A DNA stretch of 64,000 bases from Agromyces ramosus (GCF_004216665.1 NZ_SGWY01000001.1:930001-994000), one strand, 5' to 3'. Positions 47,631 to 56,516 are shown, counted from the first letter of the stretch. The notes: a model not told the origin generated them from the letters alone. Translations and numbers: made by a program.

Positions 47631-48020
47631 CTACACCTCGAGCACGCGCGGAAGCTCGTGGCGGTGCTGCTCGAGCAACCGGCGGGCGCCGTCGAGCTCG
47701 GGCTCCCCGCGGTCGCCGAGGAGGATCGGGACGAACTCGCCGGGAAGCAGGAGCTCCTCGTGCGTGCCGTCGGGCGCGTCGACCGCGCGGAGCAGACCGG
47801 CATCGAGCTGCTCCGCCAGCCAGGCGCGGGCGTTCGACTCGGGGATGCCGGCGAGCACGGCGAACGTCGCCGCATCGACGGGCCCGGATTCGAACAGGAG
47901 GCGGTAGTAGCCGCGCGTGCGGCCGACGGCGATGGACGCACGTGCGCGTCGCTCGGTTTCCTCGCCGGCGTGCACCGCTCGGGTGCCGGTGATCGATCGG
48001 GTGTCGGTGATGGTGGACAT
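47631..48020 (-). CDS. stand-alone winged-helix protein, paralogue of the methyltransferase N-terminus
   Basis: 129 residues. After a Thr-rich start (MSTITDTRSITGTRAVHAGE), residues 30-110 match the winged-helix domain of the methyltransferase at 45174: GYYRLLFESGPVDAATFAVL, IPESNARAWLAEQLDAGLL, a LLLPGEFVPILL strand. No catalytic domain follows. It may heterodimerise with the methyltransferase, bind DNA, or be a truncated duplicate kept for regulation. GGGAGGGACC precedes the ATG. The 45-bp element shared with the methyltransferase gene lies 73 nt upstream. The LuxR-hydrolase gene starts 33 nt after its stop. Confidence 0.7.
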   Translation of the reverse strand: MSTITDTRSITGTRAVHAGEETERRARASIAVGRTRGYYRLLFESGPVDAATFAVLAGIPESNARAWLAEQLDAGLLRAVDAPDGTHEELLLPGEFVPILLGDRGEPELDGARRLLEQHRHELPRVLEV

Positions 48021-48092
48021 GGTCCCTCCCTCGGGTCGTGCCGTCCGGTCGGACGGGTCGATCCTTCGATTCCACGTCCGACGCGACCTCCG

Positions 48093-48137
48093 GGGCATCG
48101 CGCGTTCCGGCCATTCCGGCGTGGCCCGTTCGGGCCA
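48093..48137 (-). promoter_or_regulatory. 45-bp element shared with 46476-46520 (copy B)
   Basis: See copy A for the match. This copy has the inverted repeat GGCCCG-TT-CGGGCC (48123-48136) and direct repeats TTCCGGCCATTCC / TTCGGGCCATTCC, suggesting binding by a dimeric regulator, most simply the LuxR-hydrolase fusion encoded next door. Confidence 0.75.
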
Positions 48138-48268
48138 TTCCCGCGTCCCCGACGAGCCGGCGCCCACCCGCGGCCGCCCGGCTCGAGGGGTGGAGACGCC
48201 CGCATCGGCGGGGCGGAAACGCCCGCGCCTCCCGGGCCGACAGGGGCGGGCCGCGGTACGCTCGGGAG

Positions 48269-48961
48269 GTGCCCGATACGCCCTTCGCCCTCTTCGATCT
48301 CGAGGGCGCGGCGACGGCGGTCAGCGTCCCCCCGCCGCCGGTGCGGTATGCGCACGAGCTGCGCATCGTGGCCGATGCCAGCGACCGCGTGGCATGGCTG
48401 CGGGCCCGCTCGCAGGGCATCACCGCCACGGATGCCGCGAAGCTCTCATCCCGCACGGCGGTGCGCTCCGCGGCCTGGGAGAAGCTGAACGGCACGCGCG
48501 GCCGATTCGGCGGCAGCCGGTTCACCGATCACGGACGCGCCCGCGAGCCCGTGATCGCCGAGTGGGTGCGCCGCACGCACGGCATCGAGCCTTCGTCGCT
48601 CCTCTTCCACGCGGCATCCGATCGACGGCACCTCGCGACGCCCGACGGCATCCGGGTCGCGGCCGACGGAACCCCCGAGCTCTGCGAGATCAAGACGACC
48701 TCGCGTCCGTGGCGCGGCATCCCGCGCGGGTACCTGCGCCAGGTGTGGTGGCAGCAGTACGTGCTGGGGGCCGAGCGCACGCTCGTCGTGTGGGAGCAGC
48801 ACGACGAGTTCGTGCCGGTCGCCGAGGAACCGCGCTGCCTCTGGGTCTCTCGCGACGACGACCAGATCGCGATCCTCGTCCGCCTCGCCGAGGAGCTGCT
48901 GCTGGCCCTGCGCCCCGACGACCCGGCGCGGGCGGTCTACCGTCCGGGTGCGCTCGCGTGA
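48269..48961 (+). CDS. YqaJ-like (viral recombinase family) nuclease
   Basis: 230 residues. YqaJ/RecE-like nuclease landmarks: WLRARSQGITATDAAKLSS (about 38-56), DHGRAREPVIAEWV (Glu near 90), HLATPDGI (Asp near 127) and CEIKTTSR (Glu and Lys near 142), then YLRQVWWQQYVLG. These residues form the two-metal exonuclease centre. The family is common in phages, but no phage genes surround it, and chromosomal copies occur in actinobacteria. The GTG start is supported by TACGCT exactly 6 nt upstream (leaderless pattern); no independent Shine-Dalgarno fits. It overlaps the hydrolase gene by GTGA. Possible role in DNA repair or restriction of foreign DNA. Confidence 0.78.
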   Translation: MPDTPFALFDLEGAATAVSVPPPPVRYAHELRIVADASDRVAWLRARSQGITATDAAKLSSRTAVRSAAWEKLNGTRGRFGGSRFTDHGRAREPVIAEWVRRTHGIEPSSLLFHAASDRRHLATPDGIRVAADGTPELCEIKTTSRPWRGIPRGYLRQVWWQQYVLGAERTLVVWEQHDEFVPVAEEPRCLWVSRDDDQIAILVRLAEELLLALRPDDPARAVYRPGALA

Positions 48962-49752
48962 CGACGGTCCTGCTGCACGGGCTCGGCGCCGACCGGCGGC
49001 AGCCCCTCGGCATCTTCGAGCCCGTCGTGCAGGCGGTGTCCGGCCCCGACGAGCTCATCGTCGCGCCCGACGTGCGCGCGCACGGCGGCTTTCTGGCCGT
49101 CGGCGGCCCGTCCGACTTCGAGCTCGACCGCCTCGCGGCCGAGGTGTGCGAGCGCGTCCCCGCAGCACTCGCCGAGGCGGGCCACGTGGGACTCGAGGCA
49201 TCCGAGCCGGTGACCGTCATCGGCATCTCGATGGGGGCCGCCCTCGCGCTCCGCATCGCACTCGACGGGCTGCTGCCCGTGCGACGCGCCGTCTTCGTGC
49301 GGCCCGCGTTCGACGACCGCTTCCTCCCCGACAACCTGCGCCCGTTCCCCGTGATCGGCCAGATCCTCGCCGACGCCGGGCCCGCGGGCGCCGCCGAGTT
49401 CCAGGAGCGCGCCGTCTTCCAGCAGGTCGCCGCGGCATCGCCGGCCGGCGGTCGGGCACTGCTCGCGCAGTTCCAGGCTCCGGATGCCGCGCGCCGGGCG
49501 ATGCGCCTCGTCGAGATCCCGCGCAATCGCGCGTTCGCCGACGACGCCGAGTTGGCCGAGCTCGATGCCCGGGGCATCCGCTCGCTCGTCGTGGCCGCGC
49601 CCCGCGACCCCGTGCACCCGTTCCCGATCTCCGAGCGATGGGCCGGCGGCCTGCACGCGATGCTCGAGCTCCTGCCCGCGCGCGACGACGGGCAGGCGGC
49701 GCAGACCGCGGTGCTGCGAGAGCGCGTGGCGCGCTGGTTGCAGAAGGAGTAG
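48958..49752 (+). CDS. alpha/beta hydrolase
   Basis: 264 residues. Compact alpha/beta hydrolase: VTTVLLHGLGADRRQPL (oxyanion hole), nucleophile Ser in VIGISMGAALAL near residue 88, an Asp-containing strand VVAAPRDPVHPFP near 218 and a His there. The substrate is unknown. GTG start overlaps the YqaJ gene by 4 bp, so the two are co-translated. Why a nuclease and a hydrolase should be coupled is not obvious. Confidence 0.82.
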   Translation: MTTVLLHGLGADRRQPLGIFEPVVQAVSGPDELIVAPDVRAHGGFLAVGGPSDFELDRLAAEVCERVPAALAEAGHVGLEASEPVTVIGISMGAALALRIALDGLLPVRRAVFVRPAFDDRFLPDNLRPFPVIGQILADAGPAGAAEFQERAVFQQVAAASPAGGRALLAQFQAPDAARRAMRLVEIPRNRAFADDAELAELDARGIRSLVVAAPRDPVHPFPISERWAGGLHAMLELLPARDDGQAAQTAVLRERVARWLQKE

Positions 49753-49797
49753 GCCGCGGCGGTCGACGTCGGAGACGTCGCCGGCGTCGCGCGCGGT

Positions 49798-50508
49798 TCA
49801 CGCCGCGATGGCGCCCTCGCGTTCGTCGGACGGCGCGGCAGGCGCCTCGTCCTCGGGCTCGTGGGGCCACGGCGTGCGGCTGAGCGCGATGATGCCCGCG
49901 CCGACGAGCAGGATGAACGCGGCGATCGCGATCACGTAGACGGCGACCCCGCCGTAGCCCGCCGGCTGGGCGGGGTTGAGGAACGGGTAGGGGTACCAGC
50001 CGACGAGCGCGCCGCGGATCATCGAGTAGACCGCCCAGGCGATCGGGAAGATCGCGATGGTCCAGAGGCGGCGCCACTCGACGTGTCGTCGGCCCGGCGC
50101 CAGCACCCAGTCCGCGACGAGGTACAGCGGCGCCCAGACATGCAGGATCTCGTTCGACCACGGCACGGTGGTGGCCTGGTCGAGGGAGATCTCCCGGAGC
50201 AGCAGGTTGTAGACCACGAACGTCGTCGCCATGTACGTCACGACGCACGCCCGCACCAGGTTGTACCAGGAGGGGTCGCCCCGGCGGGTGAAGGAGAACC
50301 ACGCGCCCATGAGCAGCACGATCGCCGACACGGCGTTCGAGAGGATCGTGAAGAAGCTGAAGAAGTTCACCACGAACGGGAGGCGATCGGGCACCATCGA
50401 CCAGCTCTGGGCGAACTGGCCCACGATCGCGACGATGATCGCCACTGCTGCGAGCACCCGCAGCACCCCGAACAGCTGCCTCACCGGAATTCCCCGTCCC
50501 CGCCGCAT
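49798..50508 (-). CDS. Pr6Pr family membrane protein
   Basis: 236 residues with about six helices. Family features: FVVNFFSFFTILSNAVSAIV, an ACVVTYMATTFVVYNLLLRE helix, NEILHVWAPLYLVADWVLAP, and GWYPYPFLNPAQ-GYGGVAVYV. Function unknown. An acidic C-terminal tail follows the last helix. It is divergent from the oxidoreductase gene; TATGCT and CATAGT on opposite strands in the 69-bp gap (near 50537-50545) may be overlapping -10 elements. Confidence 0.85.
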   Translation of the reverse strand: MRRGRGIPVRQLFGVLRVLAAVAIIVAIVGQFAQSWSMVPDRLPFVVNFFSFFTILSNAVSAIVLLMGAWFSFTRRGDPSWYNLVRACVVTYMATTFVVYNLLLREISLDQATTVPWSNEILHVWAPLYLVADWVLAPGRRHVEWRRLWTIAIFPIAWAVYSMIRGALVGWYPYPFLNPAQPAGYGGVAVYVIAIAAFILLVGAGIIALSRTPWPHEPEDEAPAAPSDEREGAIAA

Positions 50509-50577
50509 CCGTCAGCTCTGCGACGCACTGTGTGCAGCATAGTTGTGCGTGGGGACGCAGACGGGGAGGAAGTGCCG

Positions 50578-51552
50578 ATGACCGGGACGATGCAGGCGCT
50601 CGTGATCGACCGCACCGGGGACGCCGACGAGCTGCACCTCGCCGAGGTGCCGCGCCCGATGCGGGTCAGCGACGAGGTGGTCGTGCGGGTCGTCGCGGCC
50701 GGGGTGAATCCCATCGACGCGAAGACGCGTGCGGGCCGCGGCGTCTCGGCCGCGATCCCGTCGTATCCGGCGGTGCTCGGCAACGACTTCTCCGGGGTCG
50801 TCGAGGCGGTGCCCTATGCGGCGCACCCGTTGCAGCCCGGCGACCGCGTGTACGGCATGGGACGCGTGCCCCGCCTCGGCGGCAGCTACGCCGAGTTCCT
50901 CTCGGTCTCGTCGATGAGCGTCGCGCCGATGCCCGCCTCGCTCGGCTTCGTCGATGCGGCGGGCGTGCCGCTCGCCGCGCTCACCGCGTGGGGCGCCGTG
51001 ATCGACACCGCGCGTGCACACGAGGGTCAGCGGATGCTGGTGCACGCGGCATCCGGCGGGGTGGGTCACTTCGCCGTGCAGCTCGCCGCGTACTTCGGGG
51101 CGGAGGTCACCGCGACCTGCTCCACCCGGAACGTGGACTTCGTGCGCTCGCTCGGCGCCCGGCACGTCGTCGACTACACGGCCGAGCGGTTCGAGGATGT
51201 CGTCGCCGACCAGGACGTCGTGATCGACCTCGTCGGCAACGCGGCCGACGACACCGGCACGCGGTCGCTCGGGGTGCTGCGACCGCACGGGCTGATCGTG
51301 AACGTGCCCACCGGGTCGTGGCCGAGCTTGGCCGATGACGCGGCGGTCCGCGGCATCCGCGCGACGGGGTATTCGGTCTCACCCGATGCCCGCACCCTCT
51401 CGGTGATCACGCGGCTCATCGACGACGGTTCGGTGCGCGTGCACGTGGAGCGCGAGCTGCCGCTCGCGGAGGGCGCGGTCGCGCATCGCCTGATCGAGGA
51501 CGGGCACGTGCGCGGCAAGGTCGTGCTGCGGGTCGCGGCGGATCCGGAGTAG
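50578..51552 (+). CDS. NADP-dependent quinone-oxidoreductase-like enzyme (MDR superfamily)
   Basis: 324 residues. N-terminal GroES-like part (AGVNPIDAKTRAG, LGNDFSGVVEAV) and a Rossmann domain with VHAASGGVGHFAVQLA (the ASGGVGH NADPH motif near residue 160). Zinc ligands of alcohol dehydrogenases are absent, as in quinone oxidoreductase/enoyl-reductase members. It reduces a quinone or alpha,beta-unsaturated carbonyl. ATG with GGAGGAAG 5 nt upstream. A GC-rich tandem repeat fills the gap to the convergent regulator gene. Confidence 0.88.
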   Translation: MTGTMQALVIDRTGDADELHLAEVPRPMRVSDEVVVRVVAAGVNPIDAKTRAGRGVSAAIPSYPAVLGNDFSGVVEAVPYAAHPLQPGDRVYGMGRVPRLGGSYAEFLSVSSMSVAPMPASLGFVDAAGVPLAALTAWGAVIDTARAHEGQRMLVHAASGGVGHFAVQLAAYFGAEVTATCSTRNVDFVRSLGARHVVDYTAERFEDVVADQDVVIDLVGNAADDTGTRSLGVLRPHGLIVNVPTGSWPSLADDAAVRGIRATGYSVSPDARTLSVITRLIDDGSVRVHVERELPLAEGAVAHRLIEDGHVRGKVVLRVAADPE

Positions 51553-51660
51553 GTCGGGTTCGCGGGTCGGGTCGGCGGTCGGGGCGGGTCGGGTCGGCGG
51601 TCGGGGCGGGTCGGCGGTCGGGCGGGTCGGGTCGGCGCTCGGGGCGGGTCGGCGGTCGGG
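51553..51660. repeat. GGGTCGG/CGGTCGGGGC minisatellite
   Basis: About 110 bp of imperfect tandem units built from GGGTCGG and CGGTCGGGGC, G-rich on the plus strand, between convergent genes. No inverted repeat for a terminator is visible. The runs of GGG/GGGG could form G-quadruplexes. Confidence 0.8.
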
Positions 51661-51681
51661 CGTCCCCGCCCCGCCGCGCGC

Positions 51682-52641
51682 TCAGCCCGCGCGCGTCTCG
51701 AGCAGCGCCGTGCCGAGCTCGCTGCGCAGGTAGAGCACGCTGCGGCCGTATCGCGTGCTCACGAGGAGCCCCGCGTCGCGGAGCACGCGCAGGTGCTGGT
51801 TCACGGCCGAGGCCGTGACGCCGAGGCGCACCCCGAGTTCCGTCGACGATGCCGGATCGCCGAGCGCGGCGAGCAGGCTCGCCCGGGTCTCGCCGAGCAC
51901 GGCCGCGACGGCCGCGGGGTTCGCGACCCGTTCCGCCTCCCACAGGGCGCCCTGGCCCCGGGCGGAGTACATGATCATCGGCGGGCCGTCGCCGACGGGT
52001 GCAGATGCGCGCCGCGTGAACATCGTCGGCACGAACGTGAGCCCGTTGCCGTCGATCGCCTGGGTGCGGTCGTTGGGGTCGGCGAGCCGCACCGACACCA
52101 CGCCGTGGTCGTACTCGATGCGCGACGAGAGCCCGTTGAGCATCGTCGCCACCCCCGACTGGGCGATCTGCCGACCGCGGTAGACCACGTCCGCCTCGAG
52201 CACCGCGCGCATCCGCGGCCAGTACGGCTCGAAGCACGTGTCCCAGAGCTGCTGCAGCGCGCGGATGACCCTCCGCATGGCGGCGCTCGCGGACCCCGCG
52301 AACACCTCGGGCACCGCCCCGTGCACGGCCACGAGGTCCCCACGGAACACGTCGGCCGGGATTGCGGCGAGCGCCTCGAGCTCGTCGTCGAGCCGGGTCA
52401 ACGGCGACGTCGGTCGCGGGTTCAGGAAGTCCGGGGTCCACATCCGCTCGTCGATGAGGGCCATGAGGGTGGGCATGTCGAGGCGGGTGCGAGCCTCCTC
52501 GGTGCGCCGCAGCCAGCCGAGCTGGAGCGGGAACCGCGCGGGCTCCTTGATGGCGCGCAGGGAGAGGCCGAGCTCGCACAGCGGCGAGATGCCGAAGCGC
52601 ACGCTGCCCACGTCGTCCTCGGTCAGCAGGTACCTCAACAT
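51682..52641 (-). CDS. DUF5937 transcriptional regulator (ArsR-type C-terminal HTH)
   Basis: 319 residues. The N-terminal 220 residues match the DUF5937 type (LRYLLTEDDVGSVRFGISPLCELGLSL; PRPTSPLTRLDDELEAL). The C-terminal winged helix reads ASSTELGVRLGVTASAVNQHLRVLRDAGLL. Such regulators lie beside MFS pumps in actinobacteria and probably sense the exported compound. Its gene is divergent from an MFS gene across 56 bp. TAGCGT lies 8 nt before the ATG. Confidence 0.85.
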   Translation of the reverse strand: MLRYLLTEDDVGSVRFGISPLCELGLSLRAIKEPARFPLQLGWLRRTEEARTRLDMPTLMALIDERMWTPDFLNPRPTSPLTRLDDELEALAAIPADVFRGDLVAVHGAVPEVFAGSASAAMRRVIRALQQLWDTCFEPYWPRMRAVLEADVVYRGRQIAQSGVATMLNGLSSRIEYDHGVVSVRLADPNDRTQAIDGNGLTFVPTMFTRRASAPVGDGPPMIMYSARGQGALWEAERVANPAAVAAVLGETRASLLAALGDPASSTELGVRLGVTASAVNQHLRVLRDAGLLVSTRYGRSVLYLRSELGTALLETRAG

Positions 52642-52697
52642 GAAGCACTACGCTACATCGATTTCGCCGCCGATCCCGGTCTGGGAGAACTGGATCC

Positions 52698-54233
52698 GTG
52701 AGCCCCGCCCCCACCGCCCCAGCATCCCCCTCACCCGACACCGACGCCGTCCCCGTCATCGAACCCGAGCTCGCGGCGGCCGCCTCCGCGGTCGACGAGG
52801 CTGAGGACGCCGAGCAGGTCGGGCGCGCGCCCGGGAGCGGGCCCGGGACGATCGCCGCCGACTCCCGCCCGGGCCTCCTGCGTCGGCTCGTGGCATCCGT
52901 CGCCGATCCGGTGCTGCGGATCCTCGTCATCGCGACGCTCGTCAGCCGGGTGGGGCGCGGCATCTTCCTCACGGTCACGGTGCTGTACTTCACGCTCATC
53001 GTGGGACTCGCCCCGCACGAGGTCGCGATCGTGCTCGGCGCGGCGAGCGCGGCGGGCGTGCTCTCGTCGCTCGCCGGCGGTTGGCTCGCCGACCGCGTGA
53101 GCGCCCGGCGCCTGCTCGTGGTGCTCTCGGTGATCGACGGCGTCGGCCTCGTCTGCTACGTGTTCGCCCACGACTTCGTGAGCGCACTCGTGATCGCCAT
53201 GATCGTCGGAGCCGTCGAGCAGGCGGCGAACTCGACGCGCATGGCGATCATCGCCCGCGCGTTCGACGGCGACCAGCGGGTGCACGCCCGGGCGGTGCTG
53301 CGCACGGTGACGAACGTCGCGATCGCGGTCGGCTCGGGCATCGGCGCACTCGCGCTGCTCGCGGGCACGGCCGAGGCGTACCGCTGGATCATCGTGGGCG
53401 CGGGCGTGATGTACCTGGCCGGTGTGACGCAGCTCGTGAAGCTGCCCCATCGGGTCGATGCGCCGACGCGCCCGGCCTCGGATGCCTCGGTCGTCACGAC
53501 CGCGACCGGGTCGACGGATGTCCGGGCACCCGCTCGGGCACGCCGCCTCGCCCGACGCGCCCACTCCCCCTGGCGCGACCCGCGCTACCTCGCGCTCACG
53601 GCCCTCAGCGCCGTCTTCGGCATGCAGTTCGGCGTCGGCGAGGTGGGCGTGCCGCTCTGGATCGCGAACGACACGAACGCGCCCGAGGTGCTCGTGGCCG
53701 TGGTGCTCATCCTCAACACGGTGATCGTGGTGCTCTTCCAGGTGCCACTGTCCCGCGGCACCCACGACCTGCGCCGTGCCGGACGCGTCTCGGCGATCGC
53801 CGCGTGGCTCATGGCGGCCGCCTGCCTCATCTACGCCGCCGCCTCCGGACTGCCCTCGGGATTCGCGATCGCCGTGATCGTCGCCGCCGCCGTCGCGCAC
53901 GCGTTCGCCGAGGTGCTCTCGCAGGCCGGCGGCTGGGGACTCAGCTTCGAGCTCGCCGACCCCGTGCGGGCGGGCACCTACCAGGGCGTGTTCTCGATGG
54001 GCTACTCGCTCGGTGCCATGGTGGCGCCGCTGTTCGTGACGTCGACGGCGCTCACCCTCGGGCTCGCCGGTTGGGCGGTCCTCGCCGCCGTGTTCCTCGC
54101 CTCGGGCCTCGGCACGTGGGCGATCGCCGTGGTCTCGGCACGAGCGGCGGCGCGAGCGGCGGCACGAGCAGTGACGACGGCCGGGCGGCAGGCCGAAGGC
54201 GACGCCGAGCGGGCGCAACCCTCCTCCGCGTGA
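52698..54233 (+). CDS. MFS transporter
   Basis: 511 residues, 12 helices (about 75-490) after a 70-residue acidic, Pro/Ala-rich N-terminal tail. MFS motif A is GGWLADRVSARR near residue 130. A long basic loop (about 255-285) joins the two halves. Probably drug or metabolite efflux, controlled by the divergent DUF5937 regulator. GTG start; only a weak TGGATCC precedes it, so a downstream start inside the tail cannot be excluded. Confidence 0.85.
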   Translation: MSPAPTAPASPSPDTDAVPVIEPELAAAASAVDEAEDAEQVGRAPGSGPGTIAADSRPGLLRRLVASVADPVLRILVIATLVSRVGRGIFLTVTVLYFTLIVGLAPHEVAIVLGAASAAGVLSSLAGGWLADRVSARRLLVVLSVIDGVGLVCYVFAHDFVSALVIAMIVGAVEQAANSTRMAIIARAFDGDQRVHARAVLRTVTNVAIAVGSGIGALALLAGTAEAYRWIIVGAGVMYLAGVTQLVKLPHRVDAPTRPASDASVVTTATGSTDVRAPARARRLARRAHSPWRDPRYLALTALSAVFGMQFGVGEVGVPLWIANDTNAPEVLVAVVLILNTVIVVLFQVPLSRGTHDLRRAGRVSAIAAWLMAAACLIYAAASGLPSGFAIAVIVAAAVAHAFAEVLSQAGGWGLSFELADPVRAGTYQGVFSMGYSLGAMVAPLFVTSTALTLGLAGWAVLAAVFLASGLGTWAIAVVSARAAARAAARAVTTAGRQAEGDAERAQPSSA

Positions 54234-54258
54234 CGGCGGCGTCGGCTAGGGTCGCCGC

Positions 54259-55653
54259 ATGAACAGCGACGCACCGTCGATCGTCTGGTTCCGCGACGAC
54301 CTCCGGGTCGCCGACCACCCGGCCCTGCATGCGGCGGTCGAGCGCGGGGCGCCGGTCGTGTGCGTCTACGTGCTCGACGAGGAGTCGCCGGGCATCCGCC
54401 CGCTCGGCGGCGCCGCGCGGTGGTGGCTGCACGGCTCGCTCACGGCCCTCGGCGACGCGCTCGGCGCACTCGGCGGGCGGCTCGTGCTTCGCCGCGGACC
54501 GGCAGACCGGGTCATCCGCTCGCTCGTCGACGAGACGGGCGCCGGGGCGGTGTTCTGGAACCGGCGCTACGGCGGCCCCGAGCGCGAGCTCGACGCCGGC
54601 CTGAAGCAGGCGCTGCACGACGACGGGCTCATCGTGCACAGCTTCGCGGCCGACCTGCTGTTCGAGCCGTGGACCATCCGCACCGGCCAGGGCACGCCGT
54701 TCTCGGTGTTCACCCCGTTCTGGCGGGCGTGCCGCTCGGCGCCCGAGCCGCGGCATCCGCTGCCCGCGCCCCACGCGATCGACTCGGCGGATGCCGCGAC
54801 CGACGACCTCGGCGACTGGGAGCTGCTGCCCACCCGCCCCGACTGGGCGGGCGGGCTGCGCGAGGCGTGGACGCCCGGGTCGGATGCCGCCCACGAGCGC
54901 CTGCGGGAGTTCCTCGACGACGACCTCTCCGCGTACGCGAAGGGCCGGGACGAGCCGGCGAAGGAGGTCACGTCGCGCCTCTCGCCGCACCTGCGCTGGG
55001 GCGAGCTCAGCCCCTACGAGGTGTGGCACGCGGTGCGCGAGCGCCGGTCGGGCGGCGAGGGTGCTGCGCGCTTCCTCACCGAGCTCGGCTGGCGGGAGTT
55101 CGCGTGGCACGTGCTGTTCCATGCGCCCGACCTCGCGACCAGGAACTGGCGCGCGGAGTTCGACGCGTTCCCCTGGCCGCGCCTGCACCCGTCCGCGTTG
55201 CGCGCCTGGGAGGTGGGTCGCACGGGCGTGCCGCTGGTCGACGCGGGCATGCGCGAGCTGTGGGCCACCGGTGCGATGCACAACCGGATCCGCTTGGTCA
55301 CCGCGTCGTTCCTCACGAAGAACCTGCTCATCGACTGGCGCCGCGGCGAGCAGTGGTTCTGGGACACGCTCGTCGACGCCGATGCCGCCTCCAACCCCTT
55401 CAACTGGCAGTGGGTGGCCGGCTCGGGAGCCGACGCCGCGCCGTACTTCCGGGTGTTCAACCCCGAGCTGCAGGCGACGAAGTTCGACGCCCACGGCGAG
55501 TACGTGCGCCGCTGGGTGCCCGAGGTCGGCACCGACGACTACCCCGAGCCGATCGTCGACCTCAAGGCCACCCGCGACGCAGCGCTCGCCGCCTACGAGC
55601 ACGTGAAGGCGGCGCGCAATCAGAGCGGCTTCTCGAACCAGTGGTCGGCGTAG
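54259..55653 (+). CDS. phr: deoxyribodipyrimidine photolyase (cryptochrome/photolyase family)
   Basis: 464 residues. Antenna domain (about 4-135: SIVWFRDDLRVADHPAL, VFWNRRY) and FAD-binding catalytic domain with LSPHLRWGELSP, TGVPLVDAGMREL, GAMHNRIRLVTASFLTKNLLIDW and the flavin region SNPFNWQWVAGSGADAAPYFRVFNP (landmark). It uses blue light to split cyclobutane pyrimidine dimers. TAGGGT sits 6 nt before the ATG, the leaderless pattern. The 3' end overlaps the convergent MarR-GNAT gene by 34 bp. Confidence 0.93.
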   Translation: MNSDAPSIVWFRDDLRVADHPALHAAVERGAPVVCVYVLDEESPGIRPLGGAARWWLHGSLTALGDALGALGGRLVLRRGPADRVIRSLVDETGAGAVFWNRRYGGPERELDAGLKQALHDDGLIVHSFAADLLFEPWTIRTGQGTPFSVFTPFWRACRSAPEPRHPLPAPHAIDSADAATDDLGDWELLPTRPDWAGGLREAWTPGSDAAHERLREFLDDDLSAYAKGRDEPAKEVTSRLSPHLRWGELSPYEVWHAVRERRSGGEGAARFLTELGWREFAWHVLFHAPDLATRNWRAEFDAFPWPRLHPSALRAWEVGRTGVPLVDAGMRELWATGAMHNRIRLVTASFLTKNLLIDWRRGEQWFWDTLVDADAASNPFNWQWVAGSGADAAPYFRVFNPELQATKFDAHGEYVRRWVPEVGTDDYPEPIVDLKATRDAALAAYEHVKAARNQSGFSNQWSA

Positions 55654-56516
55654 ACCTCGTCGTTGAACGGCTCGACCTCGACGTACCCCGCCGCCCGGTA
55701 CATCGCGATCGCCTCGGTGAGGCTCGCGTTCGTCTCGAGGGTCACGGATGCCGCGCCGTGATCGCGTGCGGCCTGCTCGAGCGCCACGAGGATGCGCCGC
55801 CCGACGCCCATGCCCCGCACCGCGTCGTCGACCCACATGCGCTTGACGTAGGCGGGAGCTTCGTCGTGGAACAGCACCGCGCCGCATCCGATCGCCCGGC
55901 CGTGGAGCCGCGCGAGCACGAACCCGCCGCTCGGCTCCCGGAACTCGTGCGTGTCGGGGTGCAGGCTGCGCCCGGGGTCGAAGCCGCCCGGGAATCGACG
56001 GGCGAGCTCCGCGTAGTACGCCGCGAGGCAGGCCTGCGCGTCGTCGGATGCCGGGTCGGCGGACTCGACCTCGACCAGGCCGGCGTCGAGGAGCCGCGTG
56101 ACGGTGGCCATCGCCTCCACGAGCCGCGCCTGCTGCCCCGGGCTGAGCGGCGTGAGCAGCGAGCCGGCGAGCTCGTCGCTGCGGCGGCCGAGCTCCGCGC
56201 GCTCGGCGCGGCCGCGCTCGGTCGTGCGCACCGTCCGCACCCGGGAGTCGGCGGCGGCGCCCTCCACCGTCACGAGTCCCTCGCGCTCGAGCGACCGCAG
56301 GAGCCGGGAGAGGTAGCCCGAGTCGAGGCCGAGCCGCTCGCGGATGACGCGGACATCGACGCCCGAGCCGTCGACCTCCCAGAGCACCCGCGAGGCACCG
56401 AGCGACCGGTCGCTGCCGAGGTAGTGGTCCTGCAGCGCCCCGACGCGCGTGGTGACCGCACGGTTGAACGCGCGCACGGCGTCGATCGCGTCGCGATGGA
56501 GTGGAATGGCGGACAT
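55620..56516 (-). CDS. MarR-GNAT fusion (bifunctional HTH/N-acetyltransferase)
   Basis: 298 residues. N-terminal MarR winged helix (about 12-145: IRERLGLDSGYLSRLLRSLEREGL, DSRVRTVRTTERGRA), C-terminal GNAT domain (about 155-298) with acetyl-CoA loop VRGMGVGRRIL and LETNASLTEAIAMYRAAGY. Such fusions regulate transcription and acetylate a small molecule or protein. ATG chosen because TAAGGT precedes it by 7 nt and lies inside the palindrome GCTGAC-TAAG-GTCAGC, which points to autorepression of a leaderless transcript. Overlaps the photolyase 3' end. Confidence 0.88.
   Translation of the reverse strand: MSAIPLHRDAIDAVRAFNRAVTTRVGALQDHYLGSDRSLGASRVLWEVDGSGVDVRVIRERLGLDSGYLSRLLRSLEREGLVTVEGAAADSRVRTVRTTERGRAERAELGRRSDELAGSLLTPLSPGQQARLVEAMATVTRLLDAGLVEVESADPASDDAQACLAAYYAELARRFPGGFDPGRSLHPDTHEFREPSGGFVLARLHGRAIGCGAVLFHDEAPAYVKRMWVDDAVRGMGVGRRILVALEQAARDHGAASVTLETNASLTEAIAMYRAAGYVEVEPFNDEVYADHWFEKPL

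Noticed and set aside
48269..49752. Prophage fragment suggested by the YqaJ nuclease
   Set aside because: No integrase, capsid, terminase or attachment-site repeats nearby; neighbours are ordinary chromosomal genes.
51553..51660. CRISPR or terminator
   Set aside because: No unique spacers and no inverted repeat; simple G-rich tandem repeat.
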